Below, piece after piece: positions 36,926 to 45,399 of a DNA stretch of 64,000 nt. Where the stretch lies: positions 1 to 64,000 of the forward strand of contig JAEZGH010000129.1 in assembly GCA_023417065.1 (NCBI GenBank). Direction: 5' to 3'. How positions within the stretch are numbered: the first letter of the stretch is position 1; each line of letters begins with the position of its first letter. Source of the stretch: Bacteroidota bacterium (lineage in GTDB: Bacteria; Bacteroidota; Bacteroidia; Cytophagales; Cyclobacteriaceae). Below the pieces are notes generated by a model. It was not told the DNA's origin. It saw only the letters and a program-made list of their open reading frames with translations, and made no database searches. A program made the translations under genes and the position numbers.

Positions 36926-37615
36926 TCAAATGAATTTGACGCCTTCCTGATGAAGTCGTTTATATTTGTTCTTGTCAAAAATGTAATAGAAGGCTCCTTT
37001 GCGGGATGACTCCTTCTCTTTTTCGGCAAGCTTATTCAAAATCCCCAGCGACAGGATTTTCCGTGTGAAGTTTCTCTTGTCAAGAGGACTTTCGTAGATC
37101 GCTTCATACAGATTCTGCAGCTGCGGCAGCGTGAACTTAATGGGTAACAATTCAAAGCCAATAGGATGATTTGCTACTTTCTCACGCAACCTGGACTTAG
37201 CTTTATTGACCATCTCCTTATGGTCAAATATCAGCGCCGGTATCTTATTCAGCGGAAACCATTTTGCTTCGTGATCCGAAAGCAACTGGTCGCTGTACTC
37301 GGCGATGTTAATCAATGCGAAATAGGCAATGGAAATAACCCTTCCGGCAGGATCACGGTTTACGTCGCTGAAACAGTAGATCTGTTCCATGTATACGTGT
37401 TCAAGTCCTGTCAGCTGATGCAGAACCCGCGCCGCCGCGTCGTCGGTGCTTTCGTCTTTTCCGACGAAACCACCCATCAGCGACCACTTTCCTTTTTCAG
37501 GTTCAAAGCCTCTCTTGATCAGGAGAGCCTTTAGCTGAGAGCCATCGAAACCAAAAATGATGCAATCCACTGCAACCAGAATCCGGTCATGGCTTTTGTA
37601 TTTTCCTATGTCCAT
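36926..37615 (-). CDS. araR: Nudix-fold transcriptional regulator, AraR-like
   Basis: The 229-residue protein has an N-terminal Nudix domain (about 10-150) and a C-terminal winged-helix domain (about 155-229). The Nudix box is degenerate: GGFVGKDES is followed by ARVLHQLTGL, so the REUXEE glutamates needed for magnesium-dependent hydrolysis are missing. This matches NrtR/AraR-type regulators, in which the fold senses a ligand. A Nudix homologue is the known L-arabinose-responsive regulator of Bacteroides thetaiotaomicron. It lies between the MFS sugar porter and a GH51 gene inside the arabinose locus, so I infer arabinose-controlled repression of this locus. Confidence 0.88.
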   Translation of the reverse strand: MDIGKYKSHDRILVAVDCIIFGFDGSQLKALLIKRGFEPEKGKWSLMGGFVGKDESTDDAAARVLHQLTGLEHVYMEQIYCFSDVNRDPAGRVISIAYFALINIAEYSDQLLSDHEAKWFPLNKIPALIFDHKEMVNKAKSRLREKVANHPIGFELLPIKFTLPQLQNLYEAIYESPLDKRNFTRKILSLGILNKLAEKEKESSRKGAFYYIFDKNKYKRLHQEGVKFI

Positions 37616-37686
37616 TGATTAAAAGGTAACATTTTATCCAAGTTTAATAATAAACCCGGATTTTGAAATAGTATGAGCCATGAATG

Positions 37687-37711
37687 GCTGCACCACTTGC
37701 GGTGGTGCAGC
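37687..37711 (-). terminator. 10-bp perfect hairpin between sugar porter and araR
   Basis: GCTGCACCAC (37687-37696) pairs exactly with GTGGTGCAGC (37702-37711) around loop TTGCG. It starts 13 bases past the sugar-porter stop on the minus strand. The minus-strand sequence after it lacks a T-tract, so it may be a leaky terminator or a processing/stability stem rather than a full stop. Confidence 0.55.
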
Positions 37712-37724
37712 ATCCATATCCGCT

Positions 37725-39362
37725 TTATTTCTTTTTCTCCCAAAGGTGCTGCATCTCCTCGAGTGTCTTGCCTTTTGTCTCCGGAACAACCTTCCACATG
37801 AACCACGCTGCGAACAATGACATCGCTCCGTACACCCAGTAAGAGAATCCGTGATGGAAACGCTCGGTGAGGAAGGTGCTATCGTTCATGATCGGGAACG
37901 TCCAAGATACAACCAGGTTGGCAATCCATTGTGCCGCTACGGCAATAGACATCGCGCCACGGATGGAGTTGGGGAATATTTCGGAAAGCAGTACCCATAC
38001 CACCGGACCCCATGACAGTGCGAATGCGCCTGTGTACATCAGCATTGCCAACAAGGCTCCGAATCCCGGAGAACCATCGGTGAGGTGGAATGAAAGCCCC
38101 AGCCAAAGCATACCCACAGCCATGCCAAGCGCACCAATAATCTGGAGCGGCTTTCTGCCGAACTTATCTACTGAAAAGATTGCAACGATTGTGAAGGTCA
38201 GGTTGATTGCTCCAACAATGATGGTTTGCAGCAGCGAAGAATCCGTACTGCTACCCATGTTTCTGAAAATTTCCGGCGCGTAGTAGAGCACCACGTTAAT
38301 ACCGACGAATTGCTGAAACACTGATAATGTAATACCTATCAAAATCACGAGGCCGCCAAATGAAAGCCATGGGGCGTTCCGTGTATTCATGGAATGCTTG
38401 ATATCAGCAAGCACACCTTCTACGTTGGGATCACCCAGCTTCTGAAGGATTGTTTTTGCTTCAGGAGCGCGATCCTTCATAACCAGGAAGCGAGGAGTTT
38501 CAGGTACCAGCAGAAGGAGTATAAGGAACAGGGCACATGGAATTACTTCTGATGCAAACATCCAGCGCCAGCCCACCTCGTTGATCCATTCCTCAGTTTT
38601 ACCTGCAGCGATGAAGTAGTTAACGAAGTACACCACCAGCATCCCGAATACAATTGCGAACTGGTTCCACGAAACGAGCTTGCCGCGAATGCCCGCAGGA
38701 GCAATTTCAGCGATATACATCGGCGACAGCATGGATGCAAGCCCCACGCCAATACCGCCAATGACACGGTAGAAGATAAACGACGTTGACAATTGAAATC
38801 CGAAGATGTTCATCGTGTCAGGAATAGCCGAACCTATTGCAGAAAGGGTAAACAGGATCGCGGCAATGATCAACCCTTTGCGCCGACCAATCGTATCGGC
38901 GATATAGCCCCCCATTGCACCTCCGATCACACAACCCAGGAGTGCGCTTGAGATGATGAAACCGTTAAGGGAATTCGCCATCGTCTCAGTGAGTTCGTTG
39001 GGTAGCGAAATGAATTGCGTGTATACGATGATTGAAGCGATGGCAACCATAATGACGCTATACAAAGCCCCGCGTGCCGCACCGTACAGTTTAAAGAGAA
39101 AGCTACTTACCAGGGCGGCAATAATCGCAAAACAAAGCGACCCAACCACTTTATATTCAACGATAACAGGTCTGGCCTCTTCTGGATTATCCGTTAGCGG
39201 AGTGATGAAAACGTTTTTCAAAGCGCCTACTGCACCGGATATAACAGCTGTGTCATACCCAAATAAAAGACCGCCAAGGGTTGCCACCAGTGTGAGCATC
39301 ATAATGTAGGAGGTGTTCCCCTTGCTCACCGGCGTGTTCGAAATATTTTGATTTTGTACCAC
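37725..39362 (-). CDS. MFS sugar porter (XylE/AraE-like sugar-proton symporter)
   Basis: The 545-residue membrane protein belongs to the sugar porter family. It has 12 membrane helices, GGLLFGYDTAVISG in helix 1, GRR between helices 2 and 3, the QQFVGINVVLYY block in helix 7, GRKP after helix 8, and the C-terminal PETKGKTLEEM. The start codon is GTG (39362), since the next ATG (39302) would cut into helix 1. It is longer than E. coli XylE because of an extended loop between helices 1 and 2. It probably imports L-arabinose or D-xylose. Confidence 0.93.
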   Translation of the reverse strand: MVQNQNISNTPVSKGNTSYIMMLTLVATLGGLLFGYDTAVISGAVGALKNVFITPLTDNPEEARPVIVEYKVVGSLCFAIIAALVSSFLFKLYGAARGALYSVIMVAIASIIVYTQFISLPNELTETMANSLNGFIISSALLGCVIGGAMGGYIADTIGRRKGLIIAAILFTLSAIGSAIPDTMNIFGFQLSTSFIFYRVIGGIGVGLASMLSPMYIAEIAPAGIRGKLVSWNQFAIVFGMLVVYFVNYFIAAGKTEEWINEVGWRWMFASEVIPCALFLILLLLVPETPRFLVMKDRAPEAKTILQKLGDPNVEGVLADIKHSMNTRNAPWLSFGGLVILIGITLSVFQQFVGINVVLYYAPEIFRNMGSSTDSSLLQTIIVGAINLTFTIVAIFSVDKFGRKPLQIIGALGMAVGMLWLGLSFHLTDGSPGFGALLAMLMYTGAFALSWGPVVWVLLSEIFPNSIRGAMSIAVAAQWIANLVVSWTFPIMNDSTFLTERFHHGFSYWVYGAMSLFAAWFMWKVVPETKGKTLEEMQHLWEKKK

Positions 39363-39646
39363 TGAATTATGAGTTTAAGATCAGGATAGGGATTTAAGGT
39401 GCACTAAAATCACGTTCTTTTTCCAATAGTTCAAACAATTTACGCAATCGGATGAAATTTATGATTTTCACACCCTGGGCCCGTCACTGCTGCATATTTT
39501 ACAATAAAAGTGTATTCAATTGAATCGACGTCAATCCGCACAGTACCCATTCAAACGTGTCATTTCTGTGGCAATGATCAGGATCTCGTGTCGGCGGACA
39601 TACATCGCGAGTCACACCTTCTGGCATCGCCATCGCCTGAAACGGC
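39363..39646. promoter_or_regulatory. Intergenic region with promoter of the sugar-porter unit
   Basis: This 284-base gap lies between the sodium/sugar symporter stop and the MFS start. It holds the operator-like 39494-39514 element and a 12-bp palindrome ATTCAATTGAAT (39514-39525). No clear terminator of the araBDA-symporter operon is visible. Confidence 0.45.
39494..39514. promoter_or_regulatory. Putative AraR operator upstream of the MFS sugar porter
   Basis: Read on the minus strand it begins TACACTTTTATTGTAA, matching the araB-upstream repeat (TACACTTA, 5-base spacer, TAAGTGTA) at about 14 of 21 positions. One half-site is nearly intact and the other is weak. It lies about 130-150 bases before the GTG start. 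Confidence 0.4.
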
Positions 39647-41263
39647 TTATCCGGTGAAGGTCATCATTACGTAGGCTACGACAGCGAGAATCAAAACTGA
39701 AAACACAATATCCCACACGTTGTAGCTGTTCCGGTTTGCAGCCTTCTGCTCTTCTGTAACAGTAGCGAACGTAAGCCCCTTCACCGTCGACTCTGCAGGT
39801 GCTGGTGTTGCCATGCTCACGGCCACGCAAAGCAGAACGCAGACAAGGAAGAACCACGCTGCAAAATTGAGGAAGTTTGATGCCGCGAACAGGTGCAGCA
39901 GACTTCCCGGCTCCATAGAGTCGGCCATTAGTTCCGCGATAATACGGAGCCCGGCTACGATAAGTCCGAAGATGAGCGTAGTAAGTGCTCCCTGGCTGTT
40001 GATACGCTTGTGGAACACGCCCAGTAGGAATACAGCAGCAATCGGAGGCGCAATGTAGGCCTGTACAGATTGCAGATATTGATAAAGTACTCCCGAAATT
40101 TTTGCCATCACAGGAATCCAAAGTATACCCAATACCACTACGATACCGGTGGCTATCCGGCCGATGGTGAGGAGTTCCTTTTCAGGTGTATTGGGACGAA
40201 GTTTCTTATAGATATCAACGGTGAATAGTGTAGAACATGAATTGAATACAGATGCGAGCGAACTCATCAGGGCCGCAAGCAATCCGGCTGCAATGAGACC
40301 GCGAAGGCCTACAGGCATTTTGTACATAAGGAGTGCCGCGAATGCCTGATCCGATTCTGCGAAATCCAGCTCACCTCTGTTCTTCAGGGCGAGGGCGATT
40401 ACACCCGGAATAAGGAAGAGGAATACAGGGAGAAGTTTCAGGAAGCCACCGAATATAGCACCTCTCCTGCCCTGCGTGATGTTTCGCGCAACGAGGACGC
40501 GCTGAACGATATACTGGTCTGTACACCAATACCAGAATCCAACGATCGTACTGGTGACCAGCAGACCTGGCCACGGAAAGTCGGGATCGCTTGCAGACCG
40601 CCACATATTGAAGAAGCCCGGTTCCAGTTCTGCAGTCAGTCCGTCAAGACCGCCAACTGAATTCAGACCGACAATGGTCAATGTTGCAGCACCGATTACA
40701 AGGATAATAGTTTGCAGCGCCTCTGTATAAACGACAGCGCGCATACCACCGAGGACTGTATAAACACCGGTGAGTACTACAGTGAGCAGTGCTCCGTACC
40801 AGAATTCAATGTTGAAAATTGAAGAGATTACCATTCCTCCGGCGTATACCGTAACCGATACTTTTGTAAGTACATAGGCGACGAGGGAGAAAATACTGAG
40901 GAACCATCTCGTTTGCGAGTTGAACCGTTTTTCGAGGAACTCAGGCATGGTAAATACCCCTGAACGCATGTAGAATGGAAGGAATACCCAGCCCAGTGCA
41001 AGTACAAGCCACGCCTGGATCTCGTAGATCAACATCGGAATCTTTCCATCGGCACCGGCGCCTGCGAGGCCCACGATGTGTTCCGAACCGATATTGGAAG
41101 CGAAGATCGAGGCACCAACGACGAACCACCCCATATTTCTTCCGGCAAGGAAGTAGTCCTCCGTATTCTCGTTTTTCCGACGCATCACCCATAGGGCAAG
41201 TAGTCCGATTACCAGGAAATAGGCGGCGATAACAATCCAGTCAAGCGTAGCAAAGCCAGTCAT
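39647..41263 (-). CDS. Sodium/sugar symporter, SSS family (SGLT-like)
   Basis: The 538-residue polytopic membrane protein has about 13-14 helices. Family motifs include LAGRNMGWFVVGASIFASNIGSE near residues 40-62, the GMRAVVYTEALQ block (about 173-184) and a Ser-rich helix with LASVFNSCSTLFTVD (about 345), typical of sodium-coupled sugar carriers. It ends the araBDA operon, 60 bases after araA, so L-arabinose is the likely cargo. The presence of a second carrier (MFS) in the same locus suggests dual uptake with different coupling ions. Confidence 0.93.
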   Translation of the reverse strand: MTGFATLDWIVIAAYFLVIGLLALWVMRRKNENTEDYFLAGRNMGWFVVGASIFASNIGSEHIVGLAGAGADGKIPMLIYEIQAWLVLALGWVFLPFYMRSGVFTMPEFLEKRFNSQTRWFLSIFSLVAYVLTKVSVTVYAGGMVISSIFNIEFWYGALLTVVLTGVYTVLGGMRAVVYTEALQTIILVIGAATLTIVGLNSVGGLDGLTAELEPGFFNMWRSASDPDFPWPGLLVTSTIVGFWYWCTDQYIVQRVLVARNITQGRRGAIFGGFLKLLPVFLFLIPGVIALALKNRGELDFAESDQAFAALLMYKMPVGLRGLIAAGLLAALMSSLASVFNSCSTLFTVDIYKKLRPNTPEKELLTIGRIATGIVVVLGILWIPVMAKISGVLYQYLQSVQAYIAPPIAAVFLLGVFHKRINSQGALTTLIFGLIVAGLRIIAELMADSMEPGSLLHLFAASNFLNFAAWFFLVCVLLCVAVSMATPAPAESTVKGLTFATVTEEQKAANRNSYNVWDIVFSVLILAVVAYVMMTFTG

Positions 41264-41323
41264 AGGAGAAAGGTGGTTAGGGGTGTTGTACTTAGGTTAG
41301 GTTTTACTCTTCGTCAGGGAATT

Positions 41324-42814
41324 TTAGCGGTAATAGACCTCATTCCATCTCAGCTCATTCCGCAGGTTGGGAATTCGCGTATCTGCGCCGATGTGCACGA
41401 ACTCGATGTTGGCCATGTCGGCAAAATCCTGTAAGTGCTCGGAGGTCAGGTTTTGGCTGTAGCACGTATGGTGAGCACCTCCGGCATAGATCCACGCAGC
41501 GCAGCCGGTATACATGTCAGGAAGCGGCTTCCACAGTACGCGTGCCACAGGGAGTTTCGGAAGTTCATGTTCAGGGGCTACTGCCTCAACATCGTTGACC
41601 AGCAGGCGGAATCTGTTGCCCATATCCACGATGGACGCATTCAGGGCTTTGCCGGGCGCGCTGTTGAACACGAGGCGAACAGGATCGCTCTTTCCGCCAA
41701 TGCCAAGGGGGTGAATTTCACACGATGGTTTTCCATCAGCGATTGACTCGCAGATTTCGAGCATGTGAGCGCCGAGCACCATCGCGTTGTTCGGATCAAA
41801 ATGATAGGTATAATCTTCCATGAAGGAGTTGCCGCCTTTCAGGCCGCTACCCATCACTTTCATCGCTCTCACAAGTGCTGCCGTTTTCCAGTCACCTTCG
41901 CCGCCGAATCCATAGCCTGCATTCATGAGGCGTTGAACTGCAATACCCGGGAGCTGAACCATTCCATGCAGGTCTTCGAACGTATCGGTAAATCCTTTGA
42001 ATCCGCCCTGCTCGAGGAAACGCTTCAAGCCAAGTTCAATCCTGGCAGCCTCGCGCAGTTCAGCATTCCGTTCGCCACCGCGGCGCAAGGGCTTGACTAC
42101 TATATATGAATCTTCATATAATTCAGTAAGCTGGTCAATTTCCTTGTCACTGGTTGCGTCTATCATTTTCACCAGCTCGCTGATGCCGTATCCATTTACG
42201 GAGAATCCAAACTTCATTTCGGCTTCAACCTTATCACCTTCAGTTACGGCTACCTGGCGCATATTGTCTCCAAAGCGGCAGAACCGTCCGTTTTGCCAGT
42301 CGTGCCACCCACATGCGGCACGCAGCCAGGCATTCAAACGTTCATGAACATTGGAATCCTTCCAGTGACCTACCACAACCTTTCTGGACAAACGCATACG
42401 TGTCATGATAAATCCGAATTCTCTGTCACCGTGAGCACTCTGGTTCAGGTTCATGAAATCCATATCGATATCCTTCCACGGAATATCGCGATTGAACTGC
42501 GTATGCAGGTGCAGCAATGGCTTCTGCAGAACTTTCAGTCCGCCGATCCACATTTTCGCCGGCGAGAAAGTATGCATCCAGGCAATCACACCCACGCAGT
42601 TGGGCGTATTGTTGGCCTCCTGGCAGATCTGATAAATTTCTTCCGGCGTTTTCAGCACCGGTTTAAAAACAATGCGCACGGGAATCGACGGCGAAGCATC
42701 CAGTGTCCTGGCGATCTCCTGTGAGTGTACTGCGACTTGTTTCAGGGTTTCTTCACCATAGAGAAACTGGCTTCCGGTAAGGAACCAGGCTTCAAAAGTT
42801 TTCAGATTTATCAT
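41324..42814 (-). CDS. araA: L-arabinose isomerase
   Basis: The 496-residue cytosolic enzyme converts L-arabinose to L-ribulose with Mn. N-terminal TGSQFLYGEETL, the GVIAWMHTFSPAKMWI block, the Glu-containing GEGDWKTAALVRAMK (about 310) and GAHMLEICESI with GGAHHTCYSQ at the C-terminus are characteristic, including the metal-binding Glu and His residues. Its length is standard (about 500). It follows araD by 36 bases and precedes the sodium/sugar symporter. Confidence 0.98.
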   Translation of the reverse strand: MINLKTFEAWFLTGSQFLYGEETLKQVAVHSQEIARTLDASPSIPVRIVFKPVLKTPEEIYQICQEANNTPNCVGVIAWMHTFSPAKMWIGGLKVLQKPLLHLHTQFNRDIPWKDIDMDFMNLNQSAHGDREFGFIMTRMRLSRKVVVGHWKDSNVHERLNAWLRAACGWHDWQNGRFCRFGDNMRQVAVTEGDKVEAEMKFGFSVNGYGISELVKMIDATSDKEIDQLTELYEDSYIVVKPLRRGGERNAELREAARIELGLKRFLEQGGFKGFTDTFEDLHGMVQLPGIAVQRLMNAGYGFGGEGDWKTAALVRAMKVMGSGLKGGNSFMEDYTYHFDPNNAMVLGAHMLEICESIADGKPSCEIHPLGIGGKSDPVRLVFNSAPGKALNASIVDMGNRFRLLVNDVEAVAPEHELPKLPVARVLWKPLPDMYTGCAAWIYAGGAHHTCYSQNLTSEHLQDFADMANIEFVHIGADTRIPNLRNELRWNEVYYR

Positions 42815-42850
42815 AAATGGTTGCGTTCTTCTTTCGTTTTGGTTTGGTTA

Positions 42851-43555
42851 TTAATTCGCCTGTCCGTAATAAGAATCAGGTCCGTGCTTCCGTTCGTAAT
42901 GTTTGTTTATGAGCGACTCCTTCAGACGCGGAGCATCCTTGCGGATTTGTTCCGTGAGATAAGCCATCTGCGCTACTGATTCAAGAACCGCGCTGTTGTA
43001 AACAGCTTTCTCAGGTGTTTTTCCCCAGGTAAATGGAGCGTGATTTCCCACCAGAATCATTTCAACTTCGCGGTAATCGATATTGCGCTCCTTCAGGCAA
43101 TTGAGGATCTGAAAGCCTGTTTCATATTCGTAGTTACCTTTGATCATCTCATCGGCCATTGGCGGCGCACAAGGAATGTCAACGGTATTGTGGTCGGCAT
43201 GCGTAGTACCAAAGATCGGGATATCTCGCTGGGCCTGTGCCCATGCCGTTGCGTACGTTGAGTGTGTGTGAACGATGCCACCGATATCAGGGCAATGTTT
43301 GTACAGCACTGCATGCGTCAACGTATCCGACGAAGGGCGAAGCGTTCCATCGACTACCTTCCCGTCAAAATCAACGATGACCATTTTCTCAGGAGAGAGA
43401 TCTTTGTAGGGAACACCACTTGGTTTGATGGCGAAAACCCCCAGGTTGCGATCGGCGGCGCTTACGTTTCCAAAAGTAAAAAGCACCAGGCCAAGCTCGG
43501 GGAGCTGCATATTATTTCGATAGGCAGACTCTCTTATGTGATCAAAGCGACTCAT
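42851..43555 (-). CDS. araD: L-ribulose-5-phosphate 4-epimerase
   Basis: The 234-residue class II aldolase-fold enzyme converts L-ribulose 5-phosphate to D-xylulose 5-phosphate. Zn-binding residues are visible: Asp/His in the GGIVHTHSTYATAWAQ block, a second His in GTTHADHNTVDIPC, and His in VGNHAPFTWG. VIKPSG-type AIKPSGVPYKD binds phosphate. The start lies 5 bases after the araB stop. Length matches E. coli AraD (231). Confidence 0.97.
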   Translation of the reverse strand: MSRFDHIRESAYRNNMQLPELGLVLFTFGNVSAADRNLGVFAIKPSGVPYKDLSPEKMVIVDFDGKVVDGTLRPSSDTLTHAVLYKHCPDIGGIVHTHSTYATAWAQAQRDIPIFGTTHADHNTVDIPCAPPMADEMIKGNYEYETGFQILNCLKERNIDYREVEMILVGNHAPFTWGKTPEKAVYNSAVLESVAQMAYLTEQIRKDAPRLKESLINKHYERKHGPDSYYGQAN

Positions 43556-43560
43556 TTATT

Positions 43561-45258
43561 TTACGCGTGTTCTTTCAGCGAAACAGGTTCAGGGGTTGTG
43601 GCCTTTTCGAGGAAGGCGCCAAGCTGTTTGTAGCGGATATATCGTTTGTGATAGATTTTTGCGGCTTCAGGATTGGGATGGTATTCGCTTTCGAACCCCT
43701 GTCCCATTTCGTTCATCGCTTCTTCAACAGAGGAGAACGCACCTGCTGCCGTGGCTGCGAACATCGCGGCTCCAAGTGCGCAGGTTTGCTCACTGCGGTG
43801 AATGCGTATAGGCATATTCATTACGTCTGCCATCACCTGCATGATGTAAGGCGATTTTTTCGCAACGCCACCAAGACCGATCAGACCTTTTACAGGAACA
43901 CCCTCATCTACAAAGCGCTCCACGATGGCTTTTGCACCAAAACAGGTGGCTTCGACCAGCGCTTTGAAAACCCGAGGTGCGTCGCTACCAAGATTAAGTC
44001 CTGTGATTGCACCCTGCAACGCCTGGTTTGCATCCGGAGTACGGCGACCATTGAGCCAGTCCATCGCTGCTTCATTGTCCTCTTCCAGAGGAATTTCAGC
44101 AGCTCTTTTGCTCAGTTCGGGAATGATTCTCGATGCGATTTCGTCTGAGAGGCGCGCCGACGTTTCCGCGTCGATGACCGACGAAGAACTTACAAGCTGC
44201 AAGGGCCATGAAAGGAGGTTGCGGAACCACGCGTAGGTATCGCCGAAGGCAGACTGACCTGCCTCGAGGCCGACCATTCCTGGGATGATTGAACCGTCAA
44301 CCTGTCCGCAGATTCCGCGGACGAATTTACCCTGCAGGTCAGCATGTGGAGCTACCAGCATATCGCAGGTGGAGGTTCCCATAACCTTGCTGAGGTGGTA
44401 GGGCTCGATCTGCCCGCCAACGGCACCCATATGTGCGTCGAAGGCTCCAACGCCGATTACGACAGTTTCGGGAAGCCCGAGTTTTGCCGCCCACGACTTG
44501 CTGATCACTCCCGCAGGCTTGTCTGAAGTATAGGTATCTTTGTAAAGGCGTTCTGTGAATCCACTCAGCAGCGGATCCAGCGTCGCGAAGAATGAATCCG
44601 GAGGGAGTCCGCCAAATTCTTCAGCCCACAAAGCCTTATGCCCTGCAGAGCAGACGCCACGCTTCATCTGGTGGACGTCGGTACCTCCTGTGAGCAGGAA
44701 TGGTATCCAGTCACAGTGTTCCACCCAGCTATAGCAGGCATTCCTTACGCTTTCATCTGCGCGGAGGATGTGCAGCAATTTGGCCCAGAACCATTCCGAA
44801 GAATAGATTCCGCCAACATATTTAAGATAGTCGATGTCGAAATTCTGAGCATGTCGGTTTATTTCCGCGGCCTCGCTGATGGCGGTGTGGTCTTTCCACA
44901 ACACGAACATTGCATTCGGATTATCTTCAAATCCGGGCGTAAGCGCCAGCGGTGTTCCTGATTTGTCGACGGCGACAGGTGTAGACCCCGTGGTGTCGAC
45001 AGACAACCCCCGGACGCGGGATGCGGCGTCTTTTCCTGCCTTCTGAAGGCACGCCTTAACGGTGGCCTCCAATCCTTCAATATAATCCAGGGGGTGCTGC
45101 CTGAACTGATTTTCGGCCGCGTTACAGAATAGCCCGTCGCGCCACCGCGGATACAGGTATACTGACGAAGCTACCTCCCGACCTTTGCGGTCAACAAGAA
45201 TTGATCGGACAGAGTCCGTCCCATAGTCGACCCCAATAAACAAATCGCCGTTTTCCAT
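43561..45258 (-). CDS. araB: L-ribulokinase
   Basis: The 565-residue FGGY-family kinase phosphorylates L-ribulose. The N-terminal GVDYGTDSVRSILVD, the CSAGHKALW block, GVGAFDAHMGAVGG (catalytic Asp) and the C-terminal LIGLGGVAKKSPYIMQVMADV are diagnostic. It is the first gene of araB-araD-araA-symporter on the minus strand. The perfect 21-bp inverted repeat 45297-45317 lies 38 bases before its ATG, so it is likely repressed by the AraR-like protein in the absence of arabinose. Confidence 0.98.
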   Translation of the reverse strand: MENGDLFIGVDYGTDSVRSILVDRKGREVASSVYLYPRWRDGLFCNAAENQFRQHPLDYIEGLEATVKACLQKAGKDAASRVRGLSVDTTGSTPVAVDKSGTPLALTPGFEDNPNAMFVLWKDHTAISEAAEINRHAQNFDIDYLKYVGGIYSSEWFWAKLLHILRADESVRNACYSWVEHCDWIPFLLTGGTDVHQMKRGVCSAGHKALWAEEFGGLPPDSFFATLDPLLSGFTERLYKDTYTSDKPAGVISKSWAAKLGLPETVVIGVGAFDAHMGAVGGQIEPYHLSKVMGTSTCDMLVAPHADLQGKFVRGICGQVDGSIIPGMVGLEAGQSAFGDTYAWFRNLLSWPLQLVSSSSVIDAETSARLSDEIASRIIPELSKRAAEIPLEEDNEAAMDWLNGRRTPDANQALQGAITGLNLGSDAPRVFKALVEATCFGAKAIVERFVDEGVPVKGLIGLGGVAKKSPYIMQVMADVMNMPIRIHRSEQTCALGAAMFAATAAGAFSSVEEAMNEMGQGFESEYHPNPEAAKIYHKRYIRYKQLGAFLEKATTPEPVSLKEHA

Positions 45259-45290
45259 AGAATCAAGGTTTCAATCGATTGATTGGTTGG

Positions 45291-45298
45291 CCAAGATA
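45291..45298 (-). promoter_or_regulatory. Possible -7 promoter element of the araBDA operon
   Basis: On the minus strand TATCTTGG resembles the Bacteroidota -7 consensus TAnnTTTG at 6 of 8 positions and overlaps the operator by two bases. No clear -33 TTG/TTTG at the right spacing was found. Confidence 0.3.
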
Positions 45299-45317
45299 CA
45301 CTTATTTTGTAAGTGTA
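45297..45317. promoter_or_regulatory. Perfect 21-bp inverted repeat, proposed AraR operator of araBDA
   Basis: TACACTTA (45297-45304) and TAAGTGTA (45310-45317) are perfectly complementary arms around a 5-base spacer. The element is 38 bases upstream of the araB ATG, overlapping the likely promoter, as expected for a repressor site. Related half-conserved copies occur upstream of the MFS porter and the first GH51 gene. Confidence 0.75.
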
Positions 45318-45399
45318 CATATCACATTTATTTTTTTTCAGAAAAAATCTCGCCGAAGCTTAAGCGTCCTCCAGCAGAAATGGTGGCCGTCAACTGGCG

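Noticed and set aside
39612..40121. 169-residue Cys/Arg-rich minus-strand frame
   Set aside because: Out-of-frame overlap with the sodium/sugar symporter; composition is typical of a shadow frame.
43567..44148. 193-residue plus-strand frame
   Set aside because: Antisense to araB, which is unmistakable.
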